Part shown: piece by piece, positions 31,655 to 40,326 of the stretch
How the letters are laid out: each line of letters opens with the position of its first letter
Numbering within the stretch: the stretch's first letter is position 1
From: DATEAV01 sp964575425
Lineage (GTDB): Bacteria > Chloroflexota > Anaerolineae > Anaerolineales > E44-bin32
Direction of reading: 5' to 3'
Assembly (NCBI GenBank): GCA_964575425.1
Contig: CAZNRD010000015.1
Coordinates: 1 to 61,419 of the forward strand
DNA: 61,419 nucleotides
Program-made: the position numbers and the translations under genes
Notes under the pieces: generated by a model
What the model was told of the DNA's origin: nothing
The model's database searches: none
Seen by the model: only the letters and a program-made list of their open reading frames with translations

Positions 31655-33370
31655 ATGCCGTTCGCCCCCGGTGAGAGCGTCGGCGCCTACCGAGTGATCG
31701 AGGAGCTGGGCCACGGCGGCATGGCAACGGTCTACAAGGCCTACCACGCCGCGCTCGACCGGTACGTCGCCATCAAGGTGCTGCACCCGGCGTTTCTGGA
31801 GGACGCCAGCTTCCACCAGCGCTTCGACCGCGAGGCCAAGGTCATCGCCAAGCTCGAGCACCCGAACATCGTGCCCATCTACGATTATGCGGAGCACCAC
31901 GGGCAGCCCTACCTCGTCATGAAGTACATCGAGGGTGAGACGCTCAAGGCGCGGCTGGCGCGCGGGCCGCTCAGCCAGCAGGAGATGCTGGACGTCGTCC
32001 GCGCGGTCGGCGAGGCGCTGAACTACGCGCACAGCCGCGGCGTTTTGCATCGCGACATCAAGCCCTCCAACGTCCTGCTGGGACGGGACGGGCACATCTT
32101 TCTGTCGGATTTCGGGTTGGCGCGCATGGCGCAGTCGGGCACCTCGACGCTCTCGAGCGATGTCATGCTGGGGACCCCGCAGTACATCTCACCCGAACAG
32201 GCGCGCGGCCAGCGCGAGTTGGACGAGAGAACGGATGTTTACTCGTTCGGGGTGCTGCTGTATGAGCTCGTCGTCGGGCGCGTCCCCTTCAGGGCCGACA
32301 CGCCCTTCTCAATCATCCACGACCACATCTACAGCCCCCTCCCGCTGCCGCGCAGCATCAGCCCAGGGATCCCCGAGGCTGTTGAGCTAGTCCTGCTCAA
32401 GGCGCTGGACAAGGACCCCCGCGCTCGCTTTGCGACCGTGGCGGAGATGGTGACCGCTTTCCACGCGGCTGTGGCCGAGGGCAGGACGCCAGACGGAATC
32501 CCCACGATTGAGACGACGAGATTGCCGTCGCCTGCGACGCGGCCTGCCGGCCACGCGGAGAGTGCGAAGCCGTCGGACATGCCGCCTGTTCTGCAGGCAC
32601 CACCACCGCCAACGCGTCCGGCGGCCAGACGCAGCCGGGCATGGCTCTGGGCGGCGGGCGGCCTTGGGATGACCTGCCTGTGCCTGATCCCCTTTGTGGT
32701 AGCGGCCAATCGTTCGCCGACGGGATCGATCCCGTCCGACGCCACCGCCGAACCCCCCACCGCCGTCGTGTTCTCCCCTTCGCCTTCCCCCGACCTGCAG
32801 CGCGCGCTGGCGGCGGTGGAAGCGGACCCATCGAGCCCCCAGGCCAGGCTGGCACTGGCAGATGCATACTTCGCGCGAGGCGATCTTCCTTCGGCGTACG
32901 GAGAGCTGACCAAGGCCGGAAGCCTGCAGCTCGCCAACGAGGAGTACGTCTCCGCGGCGCGTCTGTTTGCCCGTGCGCTCGAACTGGGAGGCGGGCCGGA
33001 CCGGGCGGACAAGGCGCTGGTTGATGGCCTTGTGCATGCGCTGTTCTTCGCGGTCGAAGGCGAAGAAGGATGGCGAGCCGTGGATGAGCTGGTGGCGTCG
33101 TATCCGGGGTGGGGCATTCTGATGCCTGTGCATGCGCGCTCTCTGGTCCTGCGCGATGAGCTGGAGCAGGGGCGCCTGATCCTCGTCCGTTCGCTGGCCA
33201 GGAATCCGGAGGACGCGGTGGCGAGGAGCGTGCTGGCCGAGATGAGGCTGAAGGCCGGAAGCCGGATGGAGGCCAGGCAAGTGGCCGAGCGAACGCTTGC
33301 CTACCCGCTGACGCCGGATTGGCTGCGCCCGTTTCTGGAGGCGATCCTGCAGGCATCGCGCACACCCTAG
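31655..33370 (+). CDS. Receptor-type Ser/Thr protein kinase (Hanks type)
   Basis: 571 residues. Kinase domain at about 11-275: a Gly-rich loop ELGHGGMATVY, the ATP Lys41, the catalytic loop HRDIKPSN (Asp134), DFG at 152-154, and the activation segment with TPQYISPEQ. After a Pro/Thr linker comes one membrane helix (about 329-352), then an outside domain (about 370-570) built of helical, TPR-like repeats. No PASTA repeats are present, so the sensed signal is not muropeptide in the usual way. ATG 31655 has GGAG 7 bases upstream. No cognate PP2C phosphatase is adjacent. Confidence 0.92.
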   Translation: MPFAPGESVGAYRVIEELGHGGMATVYKAYHAALDRYVAIKVLHPAFLEDASFHQRFDREAKVIAKLEHPNIVPIYDYAEHHGQPYLVMKYIEGETLKARLARGPLSQQEMLDVVRAVGEALNYAHSRGVLHRDIKPSNVLLGRDGHIFLSDFGLARMAQSGTSTLSSDVMLGTPQYISPEQARGQRELDERTDVYSFGVLLYELVVGRVPFRADTPFSIIHDHIYSPLPLPRSISPGIPEAVELVLLKALDKDPRARFATVAEMVTAFHAAVAEGRTPDGIPTIETTRLPSPATRPAGHAESAKPSDMPPVLQAPPPPTRPAARRSRAWLWAAGGLGMTCLCLIPFVVAANRSPTGSIPSDATAEPPTAVVFSPSPSPDLQRALAAVEADPSSPQARLALADAYFARGDLPSAYGELTKAGSLQLANEEYVSAARLFARALELGGGPDRADKALVDGLVHALFFAVEGEEGWRAVDELVASYPGWGILMPVHARSLVLRDELEQGRLILVRSLARNPEDAVARSVLAEMRLKAGSRMEARQVAERTLAYPLTPDWLRPFLEAILQASRTP

Positions 33371-33470
33371 CTCACCCCCTGGAGAGCGGGCAGGCCGCGC
33401 CGCCTGGCTCATATCATGCTGTCGCGCGCGTCCAGCACCCGCACGACCAGACTCGATCCGGAGGAAACTC

Positions 33471-34256
33471 GTGAACCGAATCCCTGTTGTGGCCGGAAAC
33501 TGGAAGATGAACAAGGCGCCCAGCGAGGCTGTAGAGTTGGTCGATGCCATGCTGCCTGGGCTGCGAGAAGTAAACGATGTAGAGCGTGTGATCTGCCCGC
33601 CTTTTGTCGCGCTGGGAAGCGTGGGTGAGCGCCTTGCGGGGAGCGGCGTTCACCTGGGCGCACAGCACATGCACTGGGAAGATTGGGGTGCCTACACGGG
33701 GGAGGTGTCGGCGCCGATGCTCAGGGTATGGTGCCGCTATGTCATCGTCGGCCATTCCGAACGGCGCGCCCATTTCGGCGAGACGGATGAGACGGTGAAC
33801 CGTCGGGTGGTGGCCGGGCTTCGTCATGGGCTGCGCCTGATTGTGTGTGTGGGCGAGACGCTGGCGGAGAACGAGGCGGGCCAGACGGTGGCGGTAGTCG
33901 AGCGGCAAGTGCGGGCGCCGTTGGAAGGGCTCCAACCTCAGGCGGCGGAGAGCCTGGTAATCGCGTATGAGCCGGTGTGGGCCATCGGCACAGGCCGGGC
34001 GGCGAGCGGAGAGGATGCGAACCGCGTCGTGCGAGAAGCGGTTCGGCCTGCCATCGCTGCGATGCTGGGATCGAAGGCGGCGGAAGCGATGCGGGTGCTG
34101 TATGGCGGGAGCCTGAGCGCTTCGAACGCGGATGAGTTCTTTGCGCAGCCCGAGATAGACGGCGGGCTGGTTGGTGGTGCCAGTCTGAAGGTGGACGAGT
34201 TTGTCGCGATCGTGCGCGCGGCGAGTCGGGCTGGGGGCCAGGCTGGCTGCGCATAG
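33471..34256 (+). CDS. tpiA: Triosephosphate isomerase
   Basis: A 261-residue TIM-barrel enzyme interconverting dihydroxyacetone phosphate and glyceraldehyde-3-phosphate. Seen: AGNWKMNK (Lys), VGHSERR (electrophilic His), AYEPVWAIGTG (catalytic Glu, then loop 6) and LYGGS. The start is GTG 33471, with GGAGG 6 bases upstream. It follows the kinase by 100 bases; a separate promoter was not clear. Confidence 0.97.
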   Translation: MNRIPVVAGNWKMNKAPSEAVELVDAMLPGLREVNDVERVICPPFVALGSVGERLAGSGVHLGAQHMHWEDWGAYTGEVSAPMLRVWCRYVIVGHSERRAHFGETDETVNRRVVAGLRHGLRLIVCVGETLAENEAGQTVAVVERQVRAPLEGLQPQAAESLVIAYEPVWAIGTGRAASGEDANRVVREAVRPAIAAMLGSKAAEAMRVLYGGSLSASNADEFFAQPEIDGGLVGGASLKVDEFVAIVRAASRAGGQAGCA

Positions 34257-34299
34257 CCACCGGGAAGCCACGGGCACAGCTGAGCACGGAACGTGTTGT

Positions 34300-34932
34300 C
34301 TAGCCGGTCCCGAACTGACGGTCGCCTGCGTCGCCGAGGCCGGGGAGGATGTAGCCGACGTCATTCAGGCGGTCGTCGACGGCGGCCAGGTGTATGGGGA
34401 CCTCGGGGTGAGCCTGATGTAACCGGGAGATGCCCTCCGGGGCGCCGATCAGCCCGACGAACTTTACGCGGCGCACCCCCCAGCGCTTGAGGATGTCGAC
34501 TGTGGCAACCGCCGAGCCCCCCGTCGCCAGCATCGGATCGAGGATCAGGACCGTCGAGACGGTCGGCTCAACAGGCAGCTTGTTGTAGTACTCGACTGGC
34601 TTGAGCGTGCGTTCGTCACGGTAGAGTCCGATGTGCCAGACCTCGGCGGAGGGCATCAGCTCCCACACTCCCTCGACCATCCCCAGTCCGGCCCGGAGGA
34701 TGGGCACCAGTCCGATCTTCTCCACCAGACGAGCTCCTCTTGCCACCCCCAGCGGCGTGGGCAGCTCGATTGGCTCCGTCTGCAGGTCCAGCGTCGCCTC
34801 GTAGGCCAGCAGGGCGGCGATTTCACGCAGCAGCTCGCGGAAGCGCTTCGGATCAGTGTCGCGATGGCGAAGCCTGGCCAGCTTGTGAGCGACCAGTGGG
34901 TGCGGCGAGGGGTAGAGGTTCTCCAGCTCCAT
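34300..34932 (-). CDS. upp: Uracil phosphoribosyltransferase
   Basis: A 210-residue salvage enzyme making UMP from uracil and PRPP. The PRPP loop is LILDPMLATGGSA, and the uracil-binding C-terminal segment is GYILPGLGDAGDRQFGT. ATG 34932 follows AAGGAGGT closely. It lies 25 bases after the remnant of a PP2C phosphatase on the same strand. Confidence 0.96.
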   Translation of the reverse strand: MELENLYPSPHPLVAHKLARLRHRDTDPKRFRELLREIAALLAYEATLDLQTEPIELPTPLGVARGARLVEKIGLVPILRAGLGMVEGVWELMPSAEVWHIGLYRDERTLKPVEYYNKLPVEPTVSTVLILDPMLATGGSAVATVDILKRWGVRRVKFVGLIGAPEGISRLHQAHPEVPIHLAAVDDRLNDVGYILPGLGDAGDRQFGTG

Positions 34933-34957
34933 GTACACCTCCTTCCGGCGAGGGCAG

Positions 34958-35245
34958 CTAAGCAAGTCTTCGCAGCACGACAGTGGCTACGTCCTGCGCG
35001 TGCCAGTTGTCCGTTCCCAGGACAAGAAGCTCAAGTTGGTGCAAGCCGACGGAATCCCCTTGCGAATCGATAACCTCGGTCACACCGTCGGTGCACAGCA
35101 GCAGCGCGCCTGGCGGGAAGGTCAGGGCGTGTGGGGCGATTCTCAGCTCCTCGCACAGCCGAGGACCATCCCGTGGTCGCTTCGATGGTGGGGCGGTGTC
35201 TGCGGCACGAAGAGGGAAGGTGGAGGAAGCAATCGGCCATCCCAA
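34958..35245 (-). pseudogene. Remnant of a SpoIIE/PP2C-type phosphatase (C-terminal piece)
   Basis: An open stretch of about 95 codons ends normally at TAG but has no proper start. Its readable core is FPPGALLLCTDGVTEV and a closing ATVVLRRLA, the final strands of a PP2C/SpoIIE domain (metal-binding Asp in TDG). The N-terminal two thirds of the phosphatase, including the first metal-site Asp, are missing. Together with the broken STAS gene just upstream it looks like the residue of a partner-switching pair. Confidence 0.6.
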
Positions 35246-35543
35246 GCCAAGAAGGAGGCAATAGCGGCCTCACGGTCCGGGCGAGTTGAGAACATGGGGT
35301 CCAGGCCGGAGACGGCGGTTGCGCCGGGCGGAGTGAGCGTCCTTCGGGGCACTCTCCAGCACCCGCAGGCTGATGGACGAGAGGAATTCCACCTCGCACA
35401 GGTCGGTCGAGCACAAGGTTCACCTGGCCGCGGTCGGGCAGGGAGCGGATCGTGCTCTCCCGCTCGCCACAAGCCGCGAAGTCGACTCGCCCCTTGACGG
35501 TGACGACGCTCACCCCTCTGTGCCCCTGTAGCGAGATCTCCAC
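35245..35543 (-). pseudogene. Frameshifted STAS anti-sigma factor antagonist
   Basis: A STAS domain is spread over three frames. From GTG 35543 it reads through VSVVTVKGRVDFAACGERES to NLVLD. A tandem 4-bp repeat CGAC-CGAC (35409-35402) then shifts the frame; removing one copy restores VLDLCEVEFLSSISLRVL, the expected STAS centre. The domain's end, SGLDPMFSTRPDREAAIASF, appears in the third frame near 35300-35245, after an apparent internal deletion. STAS proteins accept a phosphate from an anti-sigma kinase; this one should be non-functional unless the assembly is wrong. Confidence 0.65.
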
Positions 35544-35559
35544 GCGGTCCTCTTCCTGG

Positions 35560-36528
35560 CTACAGGCTGCGCTGAACAACGTACTCGGCCAATTGATGCA
35601 GGGCCTCGCGTTCGGGCGTGGCTGGCATGTTCTCCAACATGCGCTCCCCGGTGCGGACGTATTCCCTTGCCTCGTCCATCGCCCGCTCGAGTGCGCTCGA
35701 TCGGCGGATCGCCTCCGCTATCTGCTGGAGCATGGGCTCGTCCAGCTTCTCCCCGGCGAGCAGGCGCTGCAGATGTGGGTCGTCAAGATTGCGCTCCAGG
35801 TAACAGAGGGTGGGCAGGGTGATGATGCCCTGGCGCAAGTCGCTGGCCACTGGTTTGCCGAATTCCTCGGGGCTGGCGATGAAGTCGAGGACATCGTCGG
35901 CGATCTGGAAGGCGATGCCCACGTTGTAGCCGAAGTCCTTCATGGACAAGGCAATTTCGGGCGGGCTGTTGCTGAGCATCGCCGCCCCCTCGGCCGCAAG
36001 CTCGAAGAGCGAGGCGGTCTTGGCGTAGATGCGGGCGAAGTACTCGTCGCGGTCGGGGAGCCGGTTTGAGCTGAAGAGCTGGGAGATCTCGCCATTGACG
36101 ATGGTCATGAGCGTGCGGGCGAAGTTCTCCATGACGGACAGGGATCCGGTTTGGGCCGCCAGCTGAGCGGCCCGGGCGAAGACGTAGTCGCCGGTGAGGA
36201 CGGTGGCACCGGGTGTCCAGCGGGCGTTAAGGGTGGGGGAGCCGCGCCGCATGAGCGAGCCGTCGATCAGGTCATCGTGGACGAGGGTGGCGGTGTGCAG
36301 CATCTCAATGGCTGCGGCCAGTGTGATGAGACGATCGAGGTCACCGCCCAGCATCATGCCTGCCAGCAGAGCCAGGGTTGGGCGCAGGCGCTTGCCGCCG
36401 GAGGCGATGAGGTGGTCGAGGGCGGCGTCGAGGTCGGGGTGGTGTTGGCCCCGACACCGCATGCGGGCCTCCACCTCTGGCAGGTGGGGACGGATCAGGT
36501 CATAGAAGGAGGTGACGGTCGAGGTCAT
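35560..36528 (-). CDS. Polyprenyl diphosphate synthase (isoprenyl transferase, trans type)
   Basis: A 322-residue all-helical trans-prenyltransferase. It has the first Asp-rich motif DDLID (85-89) and second DDVLD (211-215), plus GGKRLRP near the start. It probably makes a long-chain prenyl diphosphate for a quinone side chain (IspB/HepT-like); chain length cannot be set by eye. ATG 36528 lies inside the end of tatD (29-base overlap). The STAS pseudogene begins 17 bases after its stop. Confidence 0.9.
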   Translation of the reverse strand: MTSTVTSFYDLIRPHLPEVEARMRCRGQHHPDLDAALDHLIASGGKRLRPTLALLAGMMLGGDLDRLITLAAAIEMLHTATLVHDDLIDGSLMRRGSPTLNARWTPGATVLTGDYVFARAAQLAAQTGSLSVMENFARTLMTIVNGEISQLFSSNRLPDRDEYFARIYAKTASLFELAAEGAAMLSNSPPEIALSMKDFGYNVGIAFQIADDVLDFIASPEEFGKPVASDLRQGIITLPTLCYLERNLDDPHLQRLLAGEKLDEPMLQQIAEAIRRSSALERAMDEAREYVRTGERMLENMPATPEREALHQLAEYVVQRSL

Positions 36529-37327
36529 GGTGCCAATTGAAGAGGAGGGCGGCATTGTTGGTGGTTGCCTCCGCCAAGTGGGAGAAGGGCAGCTCGAGCA
36601 GTCGAGCAGCTTCCTCGGCCACCCGAGTTGTGTAGGCCGGTTCGTTGCGCGTGCCCCGGTGCGGGTCCGGGGGCAGGTAGGGCGCATCGGTTTCGAGCAG
36701 GATGCGATCGAGCGGGAGCTCGGGCAGGAAGGCGCGAAGGCGGCAGGCGCCGCGGTAGGTCACAGGCCCGGCGATGCCGAGGTCGAAACCCGCGGCGAGG
36801 GCGCGTTGGGCGGAGGGCAGGTCCGCTGAGTATGCATGAAGCACGCCCCGCGGGCGAGAGGCAGGAGCAGTGGCGGATGCCCAGCTTTCGAGCAGCGGAA
36901 GCAGGTCATGGATGGCCTGGCGGTTGTGGACGATGATGGGCAGGCCAAGTTCCTTCGCCAGGTCGAGCTGCTCCTCCAGCGCTCGCCGTTGGTCCGACTG
37001 CGGCGAGGGGCTTCGGAAGAAGTCGAGCCCTATCTCGCCGACAGCTACGACGCGCGCTGAGCCAGCCAGCGCCCGAAGCTCATCCCGGGTAGAGCCATTC
37101 CAGCTTGATGCGTGGTGCGGATGTACGCCGACGGCGGCGAACACGCCACGCTGGGCTTCGGCGAACGCGACCGCGGCGCGACTTGTTGGCAGGTCGATCC
37201 CGGGGACGACGATGTAGGCGACGCCAGCCGCCCGAGCGCGTTCAAGCACCTGCTGGCGGTCGGTTCCGAAGTCAGGCAGTGTCAGATGGCAGTGCGTATC
37301 CGCCAGAGGAGGGATCTCTTGCTTCAT
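36500..37327 (-). CDS. tatD: TatD-family metal-dependent deoxyribonuclease
   Basis: A 275-residue amidohydrolase-fold enzyme. Metal-site motifs: DTHCHLTL, VGVHPHHA, GEIGLDFFRS, IIVHNRQA and the C-terminal LLETDAPYLPP. TatD enzymes are 3'-5' exonucleases with roles in DNA repair and D-aminoacyl-tRNA or quality-control processes. The ATG overlaps the pgm stop by 4 bases (ATGA). Confidence 0.95.
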   Translation of the reverse strand: MKQEIPPLADTHCHLTLPDFGTDRQQVLERARAAGVAYIVVPGIDLPTSRAAVAFAEAQRGVFAAVGVHPHHASSWNGSTRDELRALAGSARVVAVGEIGLDFFRSPSPQSDQRRALEEQLDLAKELGLPIIVHNRQAIHDLLPLLESWASATAPASRPRGVLHAYSADLPSAQRALAAGFDLGIAGPVTYRGACRLRAFLPELPLDRILLETDAPYLPPDPHRGTRNEPAYTTRVAEEAARLLELPFSHLAEATTNNAALLFNWHHDLDRHLLL

Positions 37328-38763
37328 CCGACACCGGCCAGGCGCAGGCCGTCCTGCAGGATTTCGTGGACGCGTTCCTGCTGGGTTGTCTCGCAGTAGA
37401 CACGGACGATCGGTTCCGTGCCGGAGAAGCGGATCAGCACCCACCCGCCGTCCTCGAGCGTGTACTTAAATCCGTCCAGCGTCTTGAGTCCCGTGACCTT
37501 CAGCCCCCCGAAGGTCGCCGGCTGCGCGCTGAGGATGGCCCGCTGGCGAGCAGGGCGTTCGTCCGGTGCCACGGGGGAGTCGATGCGGCCGTAGAAGTGG
37601 GGTCCGACGACGGCGAACAGTCTCTCCACCAGCTGGGATGGTTTGCATTCCTGCCTGACCATGGCATCCAGCAGGAACAAGGACGACAGGATGCCGTCGC
37701 GCTCGGGGACATGCCCGCGAAAGGCATACCCCCCGGATTCCTCGCCGCCGATCAGCGCGTCGACCTCGATCATCTTGGGAGCCACGTACTTGAAGCCGAC
37801 GCCGGTCTCACAGACAGGAACACCATACAACTGGCCGAGCTTCTCCAGCATGGAGGTGGTGGAAAGGGTCTTGACGATCGGCCCGCGCAGGCCGCGCACT
37901 TCCAGCAGATAGTAGGCAAGCAAGGCAAAGACGCGCAGCTGGTCGACGAAGCGGCCGTGTTCGTCCCCCAGGCCCACGCGGTCGGCGTCGCCGTCGGTGA
38001 CCAACAGGACATCGGCCCCTTCGCTCAGGGTGCGCTGCAGGCCGATGTCGATGTTGGGCGGGATCGGCTCGGGGCGGGTCATCTCGGGGAAGACTGGATT
38101 GCGGTCGTGGTGGATCTCGATGACCTGCGTCGAGCCGCCGTCGAGCAGGCTCGGCAGCCAGCCGGCGCCGTTGCCCCACATTGCGTCGACGACGACCCTC
38201 AGGCCTGCTCTGCGCAGGGTTGGCAGGTCGACCATATTCTCCAACTGCTCGATGTAGGGGCCAGAAGGGTCGATAAGCTCGACCAGGCCCTCGGCCACTG
38301 CCTTGTGGTAAGGAAGGCGGCGTACCTTTGCATCGTCGTCGGGGATCTCCTGTTCGATCTGCTTCAGGCCGGCGGGGTTGACCGCGCCGCCGAGGTGGTC
38401 TCGCACCTTGAGGCCATTGTCCCACGGCGGGTTGTGGGAGGCGGTGATGTTGATGGCACCGATGGCACGGCGCTCCAGGACGGCGTGAGCGATAACCGGG
38501 GTTGGCGTCGGGCCCTGGGTCAGGAGCACGCGCAAGCCATTGCCGGCCAGGACTTCGGCGGCGGCTTCGGCGAAGTGTTCGGAGGCGAATCGGCGATCGT
38601 AGCCCACTACCACCGGGCGACCGCTGCCCTGGGTGGAGAGCAAATAGGTGGCGAAACCCTGGGAACAGCGGCGTACGGCCGCGAAGGTGTAGTCGTCCGC
38701 GATGCGGCCACGCCAGCCGTCGGTACCGAAGGTGATGCGCGCAGGATGCTTTCCGTCCGCCAA
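37324..38763 (-). CDS. Phosphoglucomutase/phosphomannomutase (alpha-D-phosphohexomutase)
   Basis: A 479-residue four-domain mutase. The phosphoserine loop is TASHNP (Ser109), the metal loop DGDADR (257-262), the sugar loop GGEESGG, and the phosphate loop RFSGTEP. It interconverts hexose 1- and 6-phosphates for surface polysaccharide or glycogen. The start is TTG 38763 with GGAG 6 bases upstream. A TATAAT box lies 141 bases before it. Substrate (glucose or mannose) is not distinguishable here. Confidence 0.93.
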   Translation of the reverse strand: MADGKHPARITFGTDGWRGRIADDYTFAAVRRCSQGFATYLLSTQGSGRPVVVGYDRRFASEHFAEAAAEVLAGNGLRVLLTQGPTPTPVIAHAVLERRAIGAINITASHNPPWDNGLKVRDHLGGAVNPAGLKQIEQEIPDDDAKVRRLPYHKAVAEGLVELIDPSGPYIEQLENMVDLPTLRRAGLRVVVDAMWGNGAGWLPSLLDGGSTQVIEIHHDRNPVFPEMTRPEPIPPNIDIGLQRTLSEGADVLLVTDGDADRVGLGDEHGRFVDQLRVFALLAYYLLEVRGLRGPIVKTLSTTSMLEKLGQLYGVPVCETGVGFKYVAPKMIEVDALIGGEESGGYAFRGHVPERDGILSSLFLLDAMVRQECKPSQLVERLFAVVGPHFYGRIDSPVAPDERPARQRAILSAQPATFGGLKVTGLKTLDGFKYTLEDGGWVLIRFSGTEPIVRVYCETTQQERVHEILQDGLRLAGVG

Positions 38764-38903
38764 CGGTCGCTCCGTGGGAGGTGTCTGTGACGGATCAATC
38801 AGGCAAACCGCGACCTGATGGATAGCATCGCCTAGGCCGCGCTCAAAGTCTCATCGAGCATGCCAGCCGCCGCAGTCGCCTGCAGAGCCTCGGCATGAGG
38901 GCA

Positions 38904-38909
38904 ATTATA
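38904..38909 (-). promoter_or_regulatory. -10 box TATAAT for the pgm operon
   Basis: A perfect TATAAT on the minus strand (38909-38904). No convincing -35 was found at 16-18 bases. The leader to pgm would be about 134 bases. Confidence 0.4.
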
Positions 38910-39050
38910 CCGCTATAGCGCGCGTGGTGCTGCCCGGGTCCATGGGGACGAAGGCCCGCGCCCGAGCGAGGCCATGGTGCCGTAACCATCGGGTTTCTGC
39001 TGCTGCAAAATGGGGCGAGTCACCACCGAAAACCATCGTTCTGGCGCAGG
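38910..39050. other. Intergenic region between pgm and rpsF promoters
   Basis: The spacer between pgm and rpsF (38764-39177) holds the pgm leader, this unassigned part, and the rpsF promoter and leader. Short open frames here have no recognisable product. Confidence 0.4.
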
Positions 39051-39079
39051 TTGTCAGACCGGTCGGGTCGTGGTAAACT
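39051..39079 (+). promoter_or_regulatory. Promoter of rpsF-ssb-rpsR
   Basis: TTGTCA (39051-39056), 17 bases, TAAACT (39074-39079). The start site near 39086 gives a leader of about 92 bases. Confidence 0.55.
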
Positions 39080-39085
39080 GCGCAC

Positions 39086-39177
39086 GTTTCCGTGCCCATG
39101 CGGGCGCGGCTTTCCGCTCCCAACCGCGCCGCCCGGCGTTGAGGAGGGGGCAATCCCGAGGAAAGGAGGACTTCCCC
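39086..39177 (+). promoter_or_regulatory. rpsF leader with strong hairpin; possible S6:S18 autoregulatory RNA
   Basis: GGCGCGG (39103-39109) pairs with CCGCGCC (39124-39130) around a 14-base loop that contains CCG, and lies some 50 bases before the ribosome site. In many bacteria the S6:S18 complex binds a leader hairpin with a CCG element to control this operon. Structure match not verified. Confidence 0.35.
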
Positions 39178-39468
39178 TTGCGCAGCTATGAGATCGCCTA
39201 TATCGCCGATCCCGAGCTGGATGAGCAGGCTCTAGGCGCGCTTGAGGACAAGGTGAAGGGATGGGTTGAAGTTGCTGGCGGCCAGGTCACCAAAGTCGAC
39301 CGCTGGGGCAGACGCCGGCTCGCCTACCCGATCCGCAAGCGCATGGATGGCTTCTATGTCATCCTTGAAGCCAGACTCCCGGCCCGGGCCAGCCTGCCCT
39401 TGGAGCGCGACCTGCGCCTGACCGAGCAGGTATTGCGCTATATGATCACGCTGCAGGAATCCGGCTGA
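39178..39468 (+). CDS. rpsF: 30S ribosomal protein S6
   Basis: A 96-residue S6 protein. The N-terminus RSYEIAYIADPELDE, the core WGRRRLAYPIRKRMDGFYV, and the ending LRYMITLQ match the family. It pairs with S18 on the 30S platform. The start is TTG 39178, with GGAGG 8 bases upstream; longer frames into the leader are rejected because of the promoter position. It is the first gene of the classical rpsF-ssb-rpsR operon. Confidence 0.95.
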   Translation: MRSYEIAYIADPELDEQALGALEDKVKGWVEVAGGQVTKVDRWGRRRLAYPIRKRMDGFYVILEARLPARASLPLERDLRLTEQVLRYMITLQESG

Positions 39469-39499
39469 GAAGCAGTGGCGATTGGGAAAGGAGCACGAG

Positions 39500-39892
39500 A
39501 TGAGCCGCGGCCTGAACAAGGTGATGATCATCGGTCACCTGGGTCGAGACCCCGAGATGCGCTACACGCCATCAGGACGGCCGGTGACCACATTCAGTGT
39601 GGCCACCACCCGTAGCTGGAACACGGCCGATGGGGAGCGGCGAGAAGAGACCGAGTGGTTCAATGTCGTAGCCTGGGGCAGCCTGGCAGAGATCTGCAAT
39701 CAGCACCTGCGAAAGGGGCAGCAGGTCTACCTCGAAGGCCGCCTGCAGACACGGCGCTGGGATGACCAGGAAGGCAAGAAGCACTTCGCCACCGAGCTGG
39801 TGGCGAAGGAGATGATCGTCCTGGGGGAGCGACGCGAGGGCGCGGGTCAGTTAGAGGCCGGCCCAGGCGACGAAGAGGAGTTCCCCTTCTGA
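39500..39892 (+). CDS. ssb: Single-stranded DNA-binding protein
   Basis: A 130-residue OB-fold SSB with NKVMIIGHLGRDPEMRYT at the N-terminus and the acidic tip DEEEFPF that recruits repair and replication partners. The linker is short compared with typical 160-180-residue SSBs. ATG 39500 has AAAGGAG upstream. Confidence 0.95.
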   Translation: MSRGLNKVMIIGHLGRDPEMRYTPSGRPVTTFSVATTRSWNTADGERREETEWFNVVAWGSLAEICNQHLRKGQQVYLEGRLQTRRWDDQEGKKHFATELVAKEMIVLGERREGAGQLEAGPGDEEEFPF

Positions 39893-39949
39893 GAGTGATT
39901 CGAACCGGAGCGAAAGAGCGCCGGCTTGGCCGGCGCAGGAGTGAATACC

Positions 39950-40252
39950 TTGGCCAGAGACGTTCGTGATTTCGAACCGGAAGAGGAGCAGACCTCGACC
40001 GGTGAAGAGCGAGAGACCGGGCGGCGGCGCTTCACCCGTCATCCCCGCCTATGTCAGTTCTGCGCCGAGAAGACGACTGCCATCGACTACAAGCAGACGG
40101 AACTTCTCAAGCGCTTCGTGACCGAACAGGGCCGCATCCGCTCGCGCCGTCAGACGGGCACCTGCGCCCGGCACCAGCGCGTGCTGGCGCGGGCCATCAA
40201 GCGCGCCCGCCACATGGCCCTGCTCCCCTTCAGCGCCTCGCGCATGCGCTGA
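39950..40252 (+). CDS. rpsR: 30S ribosomal protein S18 (zinc-type)
   Basis: A 100-residue S18 with a 25-30-residue charged N-terminal extension. The core CQFCAEK, YKQTELLKRFV, GTCARHQR and RARHMALLPF match S18. The Cys pair plus the later Cys-x2-His is the C+ zinc-binding form. TTG 39950 has AGGAG 8 bases upstream; GTG 39941 and TTG 39926 are less well placed. Confidence 0.93.
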   Translation: MARDVRDFEPEEEQTSTGEERETGRRRFTRHPRLCQFCAEKTTAIDYKQTELLKRFVTEQGRIRSRRQTGTCARHQRVLARAIKRARHMALLPFSASRMR

Positions 40253-40326
40253 CCGGTGCCTGCTCACAGGGCCGGGCCGCCAGGCCTGCGCCCCGCTTCC
40301 ACGCCTGAAGCGAGGAGACCCCCATC

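Noticed and set aside
37105..38790. 561-codon plus-strand open frame
   Set aside because: Antisense to the phosphohexomutase and tatD; a high-GC artefact without domains.
39010..39177. N-terminal extension of ribosomal protein S6
   Set aside because: It runs through the promoter and leader hairpin; TTG 39178 has a proper GGAGG and gives a normal S6.
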